Shown here: positions 35,064 to 43,704 of the stretch, piece after piece
How positions within the stretch are numbered: the first letter of the stretch is position 1
Layout: each line of letters begins with the position of its first letter
Assembly: GCA_030431455.1 (NCBI GenBank)
Contig: JAUIJE010000001.1
Span: 310,001 to 374,000 of the forward strand
DNA: 64,000 nt
Source of the DNA: a bacterium
Lineage (GTDB): Bacteria > Myxococcota > UBA727 > JAUIJE01
Direction of reading: 5' to 3'
Made by a program: the position numbers and the translations under genes
Notes under the pieces: model-generated
Database searches by the model: none
What the model saw: the letters and a program-made list of their open reading frames with translations, nothing else
What the model was told of the DNA's origin: nothing

Positions 35064-35077
35064 GGGCGAAATCGCCC
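35064..35077. promoter_or_regulatory. Inverted repeat GGGCGA-AA-TCGCCC upstream of hemN
   Basis: A 14-bp inverted repeat (6-bp arms, 2-bp centre) lies 15 nt after the DUF2306 stop and 80 nt before hemN. There is no U-run, so it could be an operator for hemN or a simple RNA hairpin. It does not match an FNR box. Confidence 0.35.
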
Positions 35078-35157
35078 GTGGTCGACGTCGCGGGGCGCCG
35101 CGGCATCGCGCCGCAGCGCACGCGGGGGGTGGGCACTGTCGTTGCAATGACATCCGC

Positions 35158-36519
35158 ATGATCGACGCGACCTTGCTTGCCCGGTACCAAAAGCCCGTGC
35201 CCCGGTACACGAGCTATCCCACCGCGGACCGCTTTCACGACGGGTTCGGCCCCGACGACCACCTGCGCGCCTTGGACCGCTCCGCCGCCGCCCAGCGCCC
35301 GCTCGCCTACTACGTGCACCTGCCGTTCTGCGCCGAGATGTGCGCGTACTGCGGCTGCAACATGGTCGTGTCCCGCACCCCGGCCACCCACCAGCGGTAC
35401 CTCGAGCGGTTGCACCGCGAGATCGATGCCGTCGCCGCCCACCTCGACCCGCGCCAGGTCTCCACCGGCGTGCACTTCGGGGGCGGCACCCCCAACCTCT
35501 ACGACCCGGTGGCGATCGCGGGCATCGTCGAGGCGCTGGAGCTCATCACCCCGTTCGCCCCCGACGCGGAGCGTTCGATCGAGATCGATCCCCGGCAGGC
35601 CCGGCCCGGCGACATCACCGAACTGTTCGCGGCCGGCTTCACCCGGTTGTCGATGGGGGTGCAGGACTTCGACGCGGCGGTGCAAGACGCCATCGGCCGC
35701 CACCAGAGCTTCGCCATGACCGTGGCCTGCGTCGACGAGGCCCGCCGCGCGGGTTTTTGGAGCGTCAACACCGACCTCATCTACGGCCTGCCCCGCCAGA
35801 CCCAGCTGAGCATGGACCGCACCCTCGACCACGTCGTCCAGCTCTCGCCCGATCGCATCGCCCTGTTTGGCTATGCCCACATGCCCCACCTCCGGAAGAA
35901 CCAGCTGCGCATCGCCCCCGACGATCTCCCCGACGCCGCCTTGCGCTTGGCCCTGTACGAGCAGGCCAAGCACCGCCTCGAGGGGGCGGGCTACATCGCC
36001 ATCGGGCTCGACCACTTCGCCCGCCCCGACGACCCCCTGGCGGTGGCGCAGAAGGAGCGCACGTTGCACCGGTCGTTCCAGGGCTACACCACGGTGGGGG
36101 GCGTGGACTTGGTGGGCTTCGGCATGAGCGCGATCAGCCAGGTCGGCGACGCCTATGCCCAAAATGCCAAGAAGATCGACGCGTACAACGCGGCCATCGA
36201 CGCGGGTCAGCTTGCCACCATTCGCGGGCTGCAGATCGATGACGTAGACCTGGTGCGGGCCTACGCCATCGAACAGTTGATGTGCAACCTGCAGTTGCGT
36301 TGGCGCGACCTCGAGGACCGTTTCGCGGTGGGTCTGCGGGCCCTTCACCGCGAGGTCGAACGTCTGCGCCCCTTGGTGGCGGACGGGCTCATCACCCTCG
36401 ACGCCAATGGCATTGAGGTCACCGCGGTGGGCCAACCGTTGGTGCGGCACGTGGCCGCGGCCTTCGATCGATTCCTCGCCACCACCGACGAGGGCGGGCG
36501 GTACTCGGCCGCGATCTGA
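35158..36519 (+). CDS. hemN: Oxygen-independent coproporphyrinogen III oxidase (radical SAM)
   Basis: The 453-residue protein has the length of HemN (E. coli 457). It begins LARYQKPVPRYTSYPTADRF. The radical-SAM cluster motif is HLPFCAEMCAYCGCNMV (CxxxCxYCxC, the extra Cys typical of true HemN). It also has HFGGGTPNL, IEIDPRQ, RLSMGVQDFDAAVQDAIGR, NTDLIYGLPRQTQ, ALFGYAHMPHLRKNQ and IGLDHFARPDD. It decarboxylates coproporphyrinogen III to protoporphyrinogen IX in anaerobic or low-oxygen heme synthesis. It is transcribed alone, followed by a MarR gene 70 nt later. Confidence 0.96.
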   Translation: MIDATLLARYQKPVPRYTSYPTADRFHDGFGPDDHLRALDRSAAAQRPLAYYVHLPFCAEMCAYCGCNMVVSRTPATHQRYLERLHREIDAVAAHLDPRQVSTGVHFGGGTPNLYDPVAIAGIVEALELITPFAPDAERSIEIDPRQARPGDITELFAAGFTRLSMGVQDFDAAVQDAIGRHQSFAMTVACVDEARRAGFWSVNTDLIYGLPRQTQLSMDRTLDHVVQLSPDRIALFGYAHMPHLRKNQLRIAPDDLPDAALRLALYEQAKHRLEGAGYIAIGLDHFARPDDPLAVAQKERTLHRSFQGYTTVGGVDLVGFGMSAISQVGDAYAQNAKKIDAYNAAIDAGQLATIRGLQIDDVDLVRAYAIEQLMCNLQLRWRDLEDRFAVGLRALHREVERLRPLVADGLITLDANGIEVTAVGQPLVRHVAAAFDRFLATTDEGGRYSAAI

Positions 36520-36589
36520 GCGTCGCCTTTTTGGGCCGCGCCGCGCTCGACAACCGGACCCGCGGGCCGGGGCGTGCTACCTTCCGGTC

Positions 36590-37090
36590 ATGGAGCGCCA
36601 GTCTTTTCTCGAACTTCGTCGACGTGAAACCGCCACCTACCAAGCGTTGGTGCGCTTCGTGCGGTTGATCGAATCGCAAATGGGGCGGCTGTTCGACGAG
36701 ATCGACATCGAAGAGATCACCCCGGCGCAGAGCCAGGTGTTGATGGTGCTGGTCGAGGCGAAAGAGCCGCTGACCACCCGCGAGCTCGCGCGGCGGTTGT
36801 CGGTGTCCGACGTGACCATGGGGCGGTTCGTGAAGGCGCTCGAGGCCCACGGGTGGGTGCACAAGGAGCGGTCGACCGAGGACCGGCGGGCGTTTTTGGT
36901 GCGGCCGACCCAGAAGGTCTACGACACGCTGCCGAAGTTCATTGTGGTGGTGCGGGAGATCCTCGACACCGTGTTCGGTCCGGTCGGGGTCGACAAGGTC
37001 GAGGAGATCTACCGGGGCGTCCGCGCGGCCGAGAAGCGTCTACACGCCCTCGATGGACCGCCGAAGGCCTGGGATCGGGTCAGAGAATGA
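36590..37090 (+). CDS. MarR family transcriptional regulator
   Basis: A 166-residue winged-helix protein: TYQALVRFVRLIESQMGRLF, ITPAQSQVLMVLVEAKEPLTTRELARRLSVSDVTMGRFVKALEAHGWVHKERSTEDRRAFLVRPT. A C-terminal dimerisation helix follows (EEIYRGVRAAEKRLHAL). No ligand residues are obvious. A pair of strong palindromes lies 52-94 nt after its stop codon and upstream of the dehydrogenase gene mmsA, which it most likely controls. Confidence 0.9.
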   Translation: MERQSFLELRRRETATYQALVRFVRLIESQMGRLFDEIDIEEITPAQSQVLMVLVEAKEPLTTRELARRLSVSDVTMGRFVKALEAHGWVHKERSTEDRRAFLVRPTQKVYDTLPKFIVVVREILDTVFGPVGVDKVEEIYRGVRAAEKRLHALDGPPKAWDRVRE

Positions 37091-37142
37091 CGGGGATGTA
37101 GCCGGGCATGATCTGTTCCTTCCTGCGTGGCGCTCGTTCCTA

Positions 37143-37184
37143 AATACCGAGCATGCTCAATAAGTACCAAGCATGCTCGGTATT
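37143..37184. promoter_or_regulatory. Double palindromic operator before mmsA-type gene
   Basis: Two overlapping views describe this site. It is a perfect 15-bp inverted repeat (37143-37157 and 37170-37184, 12-nt spacer). It is equally two tandem copies of one 18-bp near-palindrome, TACCGAGCATGCTCAATA (37145-37162) and TACCAAGCATGCTCGGTA (37165-37182), exactly 20 bp apart, i.e. on the same DNA face. It fits a MarR dimer bound twice. Confidence 0.75.
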
Positions 37185-37291
37185 GCAAACCTTTTGTGCT
37201 CGGATGTGGGTTTTTTCGTGCCCGGCCGGTCAAATGGCTTGCTGATGCGGTGAAATCGACCGGGCGGGGGCGCCGGGCGGCGGCGCGGGCT

Positions 37292-37312
37292 TGTCTTTCC
37301 GCCGGCAAGACA
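37292..37312. promoter_or_regulatory. TGTCTT...AAGACA inverted repeat in mmsA leader
   Basis: Six-bp arms with a 9-nt GC-rich spacer lie 35 nt before the mmsA-type start codon. It could be a leader hairpin or a second regulator site; there is no further support. Confidence 0.3.
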
Positions 37313-37346
37313 TAGGCTTTTGCGTCCCTTTGGCCCGGAGAAGCCC

Positions 37347-38852
37347 ATGAACAAGCCTGTCGATCACGTCCTGCACCACATCGGGGGCCGCTACAAAGAG
37401 GCCCAGAGCGGCCGCTTCAAAGACGTGTTCAACCCCGCCACCGGCGCGGTGCAAAAGCAGGTGGCGCTGGCTTCGGTCGAAGAGGTGGACGACGCGGTGG
37501 CCACCGCCCAGGAGGCGTTTGGCGAGTGGCGTGCAGCCTCATTGGCGGTGCGCACCAAGGTGTTGTTTGGCTTTCGCGAGTTGGTGCACCAACACCGTGA
37601 CGACATCGCGCGCTTGCTGACCCTCGAGCACGGCAAGGTGCTGTCCGACGCCCACGGCGAAGTGCAGCGGGGCTTGGAGAACATCGAGTACGCCTGTGGC
37701 GTGGCCCAACTGATGAAAGGCGAGCTGTCGGAGAACGTGTCCACCCGCGTCGACAGCTACTCCATCCGGCAGCCCCTCGGCGTGTGCGCGGGCATCACCC
37801 CGTTCAACTTCCCGGCCATGGTGCCGATGTGGATGTACCCGCTCGCCATCGCCTGCGGGAACACCTTCGTGCTCAAGCCCTCCGAGCGCGACCCGTCGGT
37901 GACCAACTTCTGCGCCGAGCTCATGTACAAAGCCGGCCTGCCCGACGGGGTGCTCAACGTGGTGCACGGCGACAAGGTCGCGGTGGACCGCCTGCTCGAG
38001 CACCCCGATGTGGCCGCGGTGAGCTTCGTGGGCTCGACCCCCATCGCCCAGTACGTCTACGAGACCGGCACCAAACATGGAAAGCGGGTGCAGGCCCTGG
38101 GCGGGGCCAAGAACCACATGGTGGTGCTCCCCGACGCGGACATGGACCTCGCCGCGGACAGCGCGGTGGGCGCGGGCTACGGCTCCGCCGGCGAACGCTG
38201 CATGGCGATTTCGGTGTTGGTGTGTGTGGGCAACGCCGCGGACAAGCTGCTGCCGAAGATCCAAGACCGCATCGCCAAGCTCAAGGTTGGCAACGGGCTC
38301 GAGGCCGATTCGGAGATGGGGCCGCTCATCACCAAAGAACACCGCGACCGGGTGGCCGGCTTCGTCGAGGCGGGCAAAGGCGACGGGGCCACGGTGCTCG
38401 TCGACGGTCGGAGCCTGAAGGTGCAAGGCCACGACGACGGCTTTTTCCTCGGGCCCTGCCTCATCGACCACGTCAAGCCGAGCATGAGTGTGTACACCGA
38501 GGAGATCTTCGGACCGGTGCTGTCGGTGGTGCGCACCGAGACCTACGACGAGGCGATGCAGCTCATCGACGAGTGCCCCTACGGCAATGGCACTGCGATC
38601 TTCACCAACGACGGGGGCGCGGCCCGCAAGTTCCAACATGACGTGCCCGTGGGCATGGTCGGCATCAACGTGCCGATCCCGGTGCCGATGTCGTACTACT
38701 CCTTCGGGGGATGGAAGCAGTCGTTGTTCGGCGACCTGCACATCTACGGACCCGACGGCGTCCGGTTCTACACCCAGAACAAAGTGGTGATCAGCCGCTG
38801 GCCCGACCCACGTTTCCGGGGCGTCGACCTCGGGTTCCCGCAGAGCAAATAG
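37347..38852 (+). CDS. mmsA: CoA-acylating methylmalonate-semialdehyde dehydrogenase
   Basis: The 501-residue start follows GGAG and gives MNKPVDHVLHHIGGRY. Typical MmsA/IolA features: RQPLGVCAGITPFNFPAMVPMWMYPLAIACGNTFVLKPSE, SFVGSTPIAQYVYETG, GGAKNHMVVLPDAD, catalytic Cys in YGSAGERCMAIS, EEIFGPVLSVVR, and VPMSYYSFGGWKQSLFGDLHIYG. MmsA oxidises (methyl)malonate semialdehyde to propionyl- or acetyl-CoA with NAD and CoA in valine, thymine or inositol breakdown. No other catabolic genes adjoin, so the pathway cannot be assigned. Likely controlled by the MarR protein upstream. Confidence 0.93.
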   Translation: MNKPVDHVLHHIGGRYKEAQSGRFKDVFNPATGAVQKQVALASVEEVDDAVATAQEAFGEWRAASLAVRTKVLFGFRELVHQHRDDIARLLTLEHGKVLSDAHGEVQRGLENIEYACGVAQLMKGELSENVSTRVDSYSIRQPLGVCAGITPFNFPAMVPMWMYPLAIACGNTFVLKPSERDPSVTNFCAELMYKAGLPDGVLNVVHGDKVAVDRLLEHPDVAAVSFVGSTPIAQYVYETGTKHGKRVQALGGAKNHMVVLPDADMDLAADSAVGAGYGSAGERCMAISVLVCVGNAADKLLPKIQDRIAKLKVGNGLEADSEMGPLITKEHRDRVAGFVEAGKGDGATVLVDGRSLKVQGHDDGFFLGPCLIDHVKPSMSVYTEEIFGPVLSVVRTETYDEAMQLIDECPYGNGTAIFTNDGGAARKFQHDVPVGMVGINVPIPVPMSYYSFGGWKQSLFGDLHIYGPDGVRFYTQNKVVISRWPDPRFRGVDLGFPQSK

Positions 38853-38857
38853 GCGCG

Positions 38858-39460
38858 GTGGCGCTGGGCGTTCACTCCTTCGCGGACTACGTCGCGTCGT
38901 TGCCGAGCGGCTGGTCGTCGTTCCCCACCTGCCAGGTCCCCCACGCGGTGTTCGACATGCTCGACGAGGAGTTGGCCCAGCGCGGGCGGCGCCGGGCCAC
39001 GGACATGTTCGCCGCGGTGGCGGGGCGGCCTGTGCCGGCGCAGGGCTGGGTGCCGGAGATCATGCTCAACGCCGCGTTCTATCTGGTGCGCGAACACTTT
39101 GACGACGACGTGGCCTTCGACCGCTTCAACCACGAGGCGGCGATGAGTCTGTACAGAAAGCCGCTCTACCGGGCGCTGATGACGGTGATGTCCCCGACCC
39201 TGATCATCATGGGCATGGGCAAGCGGTGGACCGCGTTCCGCCGGGGCACCGAGCTTGCGGTCAAACACTGGAAACAAGGGGACACCCACCAGGTCGAGGC
39301 GGTGTTGACCCACCCGGCGGGCCTTCACACCGAGGAGAGCCTGGGGCTTTTGCGGGTGAATCTGGTGGTGGCGCTGCAAGCGGCCCGGGCCCGCCGCGCG
39401 GCGGTGCGGCTCACCGGCCACGGGCCGGGCGAGGCGCGTTACGAGCTGTCGTATACCTGA
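38858..39460 (+). CDS. Putative TIGR02265/DUF2378-like myxobacterial protein
   Basis: The likely start is GTG 38858, 5 nt after the mmsA stop, giving 200 residues; no good Shine-Dalgarno site is visible. The N-terminal part (FADYVASLPSGWSSFPTC; AVFDMLDEELAQRG) and mid helices (MLNAAFYLVREHFDDDVAFDRFNHEAAMSLY) are followed by RRGTELAVKHWKQGDTHQVEAVLTHP and a closing strand RYELSYT. The overall plan recalls the ~180-residue TIGR02265/DUF2378 proteins of myxobacteria, which resemble heme-NO-binding folds. That resemblance is weak and from memory. Confidence 0.5.
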   Translation: MALGVHSFADYVASLPSGWSSFPTCQVPHAVFDMLDEELAQRGRRRATDMFAAVAGRPVPAQGWVPEIMLNAAFYLVREHFDDDVAFDRFNHEAAMSLYRKPLYRALMTVMSPTLIIMGMGKRWTAFRRGTELAVKHWKQGDTHQVEAVLTHPAGLHTEESLGLLRVNLVVALQAARARRAAVRLTGHGPGEARYELSYT

Positions 39461-39462
39461 GG

Positions 39463-39672
39463 CTACTCGACGACGGCGGGATCGGCCGGGACCTCGGCGC
39501 TCGCGACCTTGCTGCCGTCTTTGGCGGGCGCCTCGGGGGCCGCGTGGGTGCTGGCGAGGGTGAAGATCGCGACGGTGGCGGCCACGATGAAGGCCCGAAA
39601 CGCATGGACCACGCCCTCCGCAGGCACAAAACGATCGGGGGCGCGGCGGGGGGCGTCGTGGCGCTCAGACAT
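39463..39672 (-). CDS. Small single-span membrane protein
   Basis: A 69-residue ORF has an ATG behind GGGAGGATTCAC on its strand, a good Shine-Dalgarno site. It has a charged N-terminus (SERHDAPRRAPDRFVPAEG), one hydrophobic helix (VVHAFRAFIVAATVAIFTLA, about residues 21-41) and an acidic tail ending VPADPAVVE. No family is recognised; the ribosome-binding site and membrane segment support it as real. It converges on the preceding gene with 2 nt between stops. Confidence 0.55.
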   Translation of the reverse strand: MSERHDAPRRAPDRFVPAEGVVHAFRAFIVAATVAIFTLASTHAAPEAPAKDGSKVASAEVPADPAVVE

Positions 39673-40016
39673 GTGAATCCTCCCAAGGATGGTTCGTGTT
39701 CCAGTTGTAAAGCACGGGGCGTGCCCGGTCAGGGGGCTGCATCACACCGAGATCGGATCGGCGCCGGCGGCGCGGATCCGTCAGGGAAAACACGCGGCGC
39801 ACACGTCCGGCCTCAGTTTTTTGCGGGGTCACGACATCGGCGCGGTGGACGGTTTGCGCCGGCGGCGTGCGCAACTGGTGCAATCCCACCGGCGGCCCGC
39901 GCGCGGCGCTGAGAAGCGGCTGAAATGCATCCGCGTCATGCCGACGGCCGATGCGTTGGCAGGCCGGGCTGCTAGTTCGGTCCCCGCCGCGGTGTGTGCG
40001 GCCTTGAGGAATGATC
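39673..40016. other. 344-nt intergenic region, no convincing gene
   Basis: This is the longest gap in the window, between the small membrane gene and the five-heme lipoprotein, which are divergent. A minus-strand frame of 129 codons crosses it but is Arg-rich, without ribosome-binding site or family signs. Promoters for both genes must lie here, but I found no clear -35/-10 pair or strong palindrome. Confidence 0.6.
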
Positions 40017-41690
40017 ATGAAGCTGCTGCCCGACCGCGTGTTGTTTGCGCTCACCGCCTTGTCCCTGGCCGCGTGTGCCGGCGGACCCGACGATCCCCCC
40101 CGCGACGACGCGGGCGCCGTCGCCGCCCCCGACGCGGGCTCCGACGGGGCGGACGGATCGGACGCCGGGGCCGCGGGCCCCGCGCACCCCGCCTGCGGGG
40201 TGTTCTTGCAGCGCTGCGTGCAGTGTCATGGGGAAGGCGCCCAGTCGCCGTCGCTGTTGCCGGAGGACGTGCCCGCCCTGGACAATGCCCCCGCCGCGGG
40301 AGCGCCGGGGCAAGTCCTGGTGGCGGCCGGCGACCCGTCGTCGTCGTACCTGTTCGCCAAGGTCACCGGCGCGCTCTCCGCCGGGCAAGGGGGACGCATG
40401 CCCCCCGGGCCCACGCCTTTGTCCGACGACGAGATCGCGCACCTCGAGGCGTTCATCACCGCGGGCGACATCCGCTGCGACGGCGACGTCACCGCGCCCG
40501 AGCCGGAGCCCCCGGTGTGGACGCCCGCGTGCCAGGTCATCGAGGCGCGGTGTACCTCGTGTCACAACCCGCAGCAGACCTATCCCGACCTCAGCCCGGC
40601 GACGCTGAGCTCGCTCATCGGGGCCCCGTCGCTGCAGGACGACGGGCAGGTGTTGGTGGTGGCCGGGGACGCGGACGCGTCATACCTGATCCACAAGGTC
40701 GAAGGCAGTCTTGGCCCGGGCCAGGGAGAGCAAATGCCACTGGAGGGTGCGTGGTTGAGTGCACCAGAGATCGACCTGCTGCGCGAGATGGTGAACAGCG
40801 GCGATCTGTCCTGTGTCGATGACGGGGTCGCGCCGGTGGACGGTCACCCCGGGTGCACGGTGCTGAACACCAACTGCACCGCCTGCCACTTCGACGGCGG
40901 ACAGTTCCCGCCGCTGTTCCCGGGGGCCATCGCCGACCTCGTGGGCCAGTCCGCGTCCATCGATCCGGGCCAGACCTTGGTGGTGGCCGGCGACCCCGAC
41001 GCGTCGTTCTTGGTGCACAAAATAGAGGACAGCCTGCTGGCCGGGCAGGGCGGGTCGATGCCGCCCACCGGGCTGCTCTCCGCCGCCGACGTGCAGGCGG
41101 TGCGGGACATGATCGCGACGTCGAGTCTCGATTGCGGCGACGGTGGGGGCGGCGGCGGGATTGTGCCCGGGGGGCCGATCGATGTGGGCGACGAGGTCTG
41201 CGCCGTCGACGACGGCGAGTTGGTGTGCTTGCTCGAGACCGACCCGCCGCCCTGGGCCGCGGGCACGCACTGCTCGACGGGGCAGTGGTGGCAGCACGAG
41301 GACGACGAGGAGGAGGGGCCGATGATGCATCCCGGCCTCGCCTGCGGGCAGTGCCACCTCCAGTCGGGAGACGACGACGCGATCCCCGTGGCCTATGGGG
41401 GCACGGTGATGGGGGCGCTCGATGACGAGGACGATTGCCGCGGGGTGCCGGGGGTGGCGGTGGAGCTGCTCGACATCGACGACAATGTCTTTTACTCGAC
41501 CGTGACCAACGCGGCGGGCAACTTTGTGGTCACGCCCGGCGAGGTGCCGTTCCGCGCGTTCCGGGTTCGGCTCGGGCTCGACGGGCGGAGCCGGGAGATG
41601 GCCGGCCACGTGGCGACCTATGGCGATTGCAACCGCTGCCACACCGCGCAGGGGAACAACGGCGCGCCGGGTCGGGTGGTCGCGCCCTAG
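40017..41690 (+). CDS. Five-heme c-type cytochrome lipoprotein
   Basis: The ATG at 40017 is 6 nt after TTGAGGA (the ATG at 40011 is too close), giving 557 residues and lipobox SLAAC (Cys20). An Asp-Ala-Gly-rich tail follows. Three homologous cytochrome-like modules of about 105 residues each have a CxxCH (Cys67, Cys179, Cys287) and later a Met in GRMPPG, EQMPLE or GSMPPT that could be the axial ligand. The C-terminal part has two more CxxCH (Cys443, Cys538) flanking an Ig-like segment (VAVELLDIDDNVFYSTVTNAAGNFVV). It probably carries electrons at the outer membrane or periplasm. Redox partner genes are not adjacent. Confidence 0.8.
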   Translation: MKLLPDRVLFALTALSLAACAGGPDDPPRDDAGAVAAPDAGSDGADGSDAGAAGPAHPACGVFLQRCVQCHGEGAQSPSLLPEDVPALDNAPAAGAPGQVLVAAGDPSSSYLFAKVTGALSAGQGGRMPPGPTPLSDDEIAHLEAFITAGDIRCDGDVTAPEPEPPVWTPACQVIEARCTSCHNPQQTYPDLSPATLSSLIGAPSLQDDGQVLVVAGDADASYLIHKVEGSLGPGQGEQMPLEGAWLSAPEIDLLREMVNSGDLSCVDDGVAPVDGHPGCTVLNTNCTACHFDGGQFPPLFPGAIADLVGQSASIDPGQTLVVAGDPDASFLVHKIEDSLLAGQGGSMPPTGLLSAADVQAVRDMIATSSLDCGDGGGGGGIVPGGPIDVGDEVCAVDDGELVCLLETDPPPWAAGTHCSTGQWWQHEDDEEEGPMMHPGLACGQCHLQSGDDDAIPVAYGGTVMGALDDEDDCRGVPGVAVELLDIDDNVFYSTVTNAAGNFVVTPGEVPFRAFRVRLGLDGRSREMAGHVATYGDCNRCHTAQGNNGAPGRVVAP

Positions 41691-41705
41691 ACGCCGAAAA
41701 GCGGG

Positions 41706-42896
41706 TCAAGCAAAGAAGTCGCGGACCTCGTCGGCCCGGGCCAGCGCGTCGTTGTGGCCGAGGTTGATCAGAAGCTCGCAAAAGGGGCCGTCGAACAGGA
41801 TGAACGACGCCCAATCGGCCTCCTCCAGCTCTTCGGTCTGGGCCGCGGCGGTGCGGCGCAGCACCCGGTGGAGAATGGTCGAGCCCTTTTTCCACCGGTC
41901 TTTGTGGTCGCGGATGAACCCGGCCACGAGCAGGCCGATGTCTTGCGACGGGGTGAACAGCAAGGTGCGCACCTTTTTGTAGTCCGCCCCGCGCTTTTCC
42001 CGCATCAGGGCGCGCACCTGCGCGAGCTGTTGGTCGTCGAGCACCGACTCGAGCGCGCCCATCAGGGCGTTGATGCGATCGAGGATCGCGAGGTCGTACT
42101 CGAGGGGATCGAGGAGGGCGGCGCTGATCAGTTTGCCCGCGAGGAACAGCAGGCTCTGCTCGTTGGCGGGGTCGACCTCCTCGGGGGGCGGCGGGCGCAT
42201 GCGGTCGATCATGGAGACCACCATCACCCGATCCGCGCCGGCGCGAAGCACGGGGGAGATGGGGGTGTTGAAGCGCAGGCCCCCGTCGACGTACAGCCCG
42301 CCGTCGATCTTGCGGGCGGGGAGCAGGACGGGGATGGCCGCGCTGGCCATGAGGTGCTCGGGCAGCAGGCGGGTGCGGCGGCTGATGCGCCGGGGATCGC
42401 CGGAGGGCACGTAGTCGACCCCGGGGGCGACGTCGGCGAACACCGAGGTGCGGCCGGTGGCGACCTCGAGGGTGGCGATGAAGATGCCCTTGGCCACGCC
42501 GGTGTCGACATTTTTGTGGAGCTGCTCCCACCAGTCGTCGTTGTCGACGAGGAACTTCATCGCGTCGGGGTCGACCAAGCTGTTGTTGCCCTCGAGGGTG
42601 GGGGCGACCCCGCGCACCACGCTGCGCAACAAGCCGAGGGGGCGGGTCTTGACCACGTCCTCCATGCGCAACCCCGACCACACCGCGGACAGCTCGCGCA
42701 CGCCCATGTCCCCGCGGTGGGCGTGGGCAGTGACGTAGCCGATGTTGAGCGCGCCGATGGACGTGCCCGCAAAAAATGAAAATGGACAGGAATCGGTCTC
42801 GGACAGACCCAGCACCTCGACGATGCCGCGCAGCACGCCCACTTGGTACGCGCCCCGCACCCCCCCACCGCTCAGCACCAGCGCGGTCTCGTTCAT
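41706..42896 (-). CDS. Patatin-like phospholipase
   Basis: A 396-residue protein has the patatin catalytic set. The oxyanion loop LVLSGGGVRGAYQVGVL sits at the N-terminus, the nucleophile is in FFAGTSIGALN, and the catalytic Asp is in KIDGGLYVDGGLRFNTPI. There is no signal peptide. The C-terminal 170 residues are helical, with a motif RTLLFTPSQDIGLL, and resemble longer bacterial patatins. It would release fatty acids from phospholipids; whether it acts on the cell's own membrane or is a predatory effector cannot be told. It lies 22 nt downstream of the TetR gene on the same strand. Confidence 0.92.
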   Translation of the reverse strand: MNETALVLSGGGVRGAYQVGVLRGIVEVLGLSETDSCPFSFFAGTSIGALNIGYVTAHAHRGDMGVRELSAVWSGLRMEDVVKTRPLGLLRSVVRGVAPTLEGNNSLVDPDAMKFLVDNDDWWEQLHKNVDTGVAKGIFIATLEVATGRTSVFADVAPGVDYVPSGDPRRISRRTRLLPEHLMASAAIPVLLPARKIDGGLYVDGGLRFNTPISPVLRAGADRVMVVSMIDRMRPPPPEEVDPANEQSLLFLAGKLISAALLDPLEYDLAILDRINALMGALESVLDDQQLAQVRALMREKRGADYKKVRTLLFTPSQDIGLLVAGFIRDHKDRWKKGSTILHRVLRRTAAAQTEELEEADWASFILFDGPFCELLINLGHNDALARADEVRDFFA

Positions 42897-42918
42897 GCCC
42901 GCAGTGTACCAAAAGGCC

Positions 42919-43581
42919 TCAGGACAATGCCTCTGTGCGCAGGCCCCGCAGCAACAAGGCCAGGGAGCGCCGCAGGTCGGTCTCGAAATCGTGGCGGAAG
43001 GGCGCCATCTCCTCGGCCGCGAGCACCTCCTGGGCCAGGGGCGAGGGGTGGGCCACGGGCCAGAGCCCGATCATCATCGTCACCCCGTGGTGCAAAAACT
43101 CCGCGTACTGGTCCGCGGTGAGCACCGGGCGGGCGTCGGCGAGGGCGGCGGCGACCTGCTCGAGGATGCTCAAGGACCGGGCCTTGAACGACGCGATGGT
43201 CTCGGTGGACACATTGTGCTCAAGCACCGACGGCATCGCGCTCACCAGCTCGCACATCGTCGGCCGGGCCTGGGCGGTCTTGGCCATGAGCGCGGCGAGC
43301 GCGTCATCGTCGTCGGGGTCGAGGGGGGCGAGGCCGGGGAGGAGGTCGTCGGCCCAGTCTTCCCATTCGGCCTCGAGCACGGCCAGGAGCACGGCTTCGC
43401 GGCTCTCGAAGTAGCGGTAGAGGTTGGACTTGGCCATGCCCGCGCGATCCGCGAGGGCGGTGAGGCTCAGGTCGGCGAGATCCGCCGAGCTGCGCAACAG
43501 GGCGCGGGCGGCGGCGAGGATCTGGGCCCGGCGCTGGGCCTTTTGTCCCGGCTGGCGGGCGCGCTGGAAGGACTTGGACAT
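42919..43581 (-). CDS. TetR family transcriptional regulator
   Basis: A 220-residue protein starting at MSKSFQRARQPGQ after AGAGGT. The HTH reads RAQILAAARALLRSSADLADLSLTALADRAGMAKSNLYRYFESREAVLLAVL. The C-terminal domain (TAQARPTMCELVSAMPSVLEHNVS) is the TetR_C type found near lipid-linked SDR genes. It is divergent from the SDR gene and precedes the patatin gene on the same strand. A cluster of AAGAGACT/AGTCTCTT half-sites lies in the divergent region. Confidence 0.9.
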   Translation of the reverse strand: MSKSFQRARQPGQKAQRRAQILAAARALLRSSADLADLSLTALADRAGMAKSNLYRYFESREAVLLAVLEAEWEDWADDLLPGLAPLDPDDDDALAALMAKTAQARPTMCELVSAMPSVLEHNVSTETIASFKARSLSILEQVAAALADARPVLTADQYAEFLHHGVTMMIGLWPVAHPSPLAQEVLAAEEMAPFRHDFETDLRRSLALLLRGLRTEALS

Positions 43582-43604
43582 CGGACCTCTTGTCGGCTCT
43601 TTAC

Positions 43605-43665
43605 AAGAGACTAACGTTCTCCTAATAAAAGACCAAGAGTCTCTTAATAAAAGAACAGCAGTCTC
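43605..43665. promoter_or_regulatory. Repeat cluster between tetR and SDR gene
   Basis: AAGAGACT (43605-43612) and AGTCTCTT (43638-43645) form a perfect 8-bp inverted pair. Within the same stretch two 21-bp direct repeats, TAATAAAAGACCAAGAGTCTC (43623-43643) and TAATAAAAGAACAGCAGTCTC (43645-43665), match at 18 of 21 positions with a 22-bp period. Unusually AT-rich; it probably holds the divergent promoters and operators. Confidence 0.65.
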
Positions 43666-43704
43666 CAAGACCTCGTCTTCCGACTCTTCGAAAGGAACGC
43701 CACC

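Noticed and set aside
35064-35077. FNR box for hemN
   Set aside because: The palindrome does not contain the TTGAT...ATCAA pattern; kept only as an unassigned inverted repeat.
39665-40054. 129-codon minus-strand ORF in the largest gap
   Set aside because: No ribosome site, low-complexity Arg-rich sequence, and it overlaps the start of the cytochrome lipoprotein.
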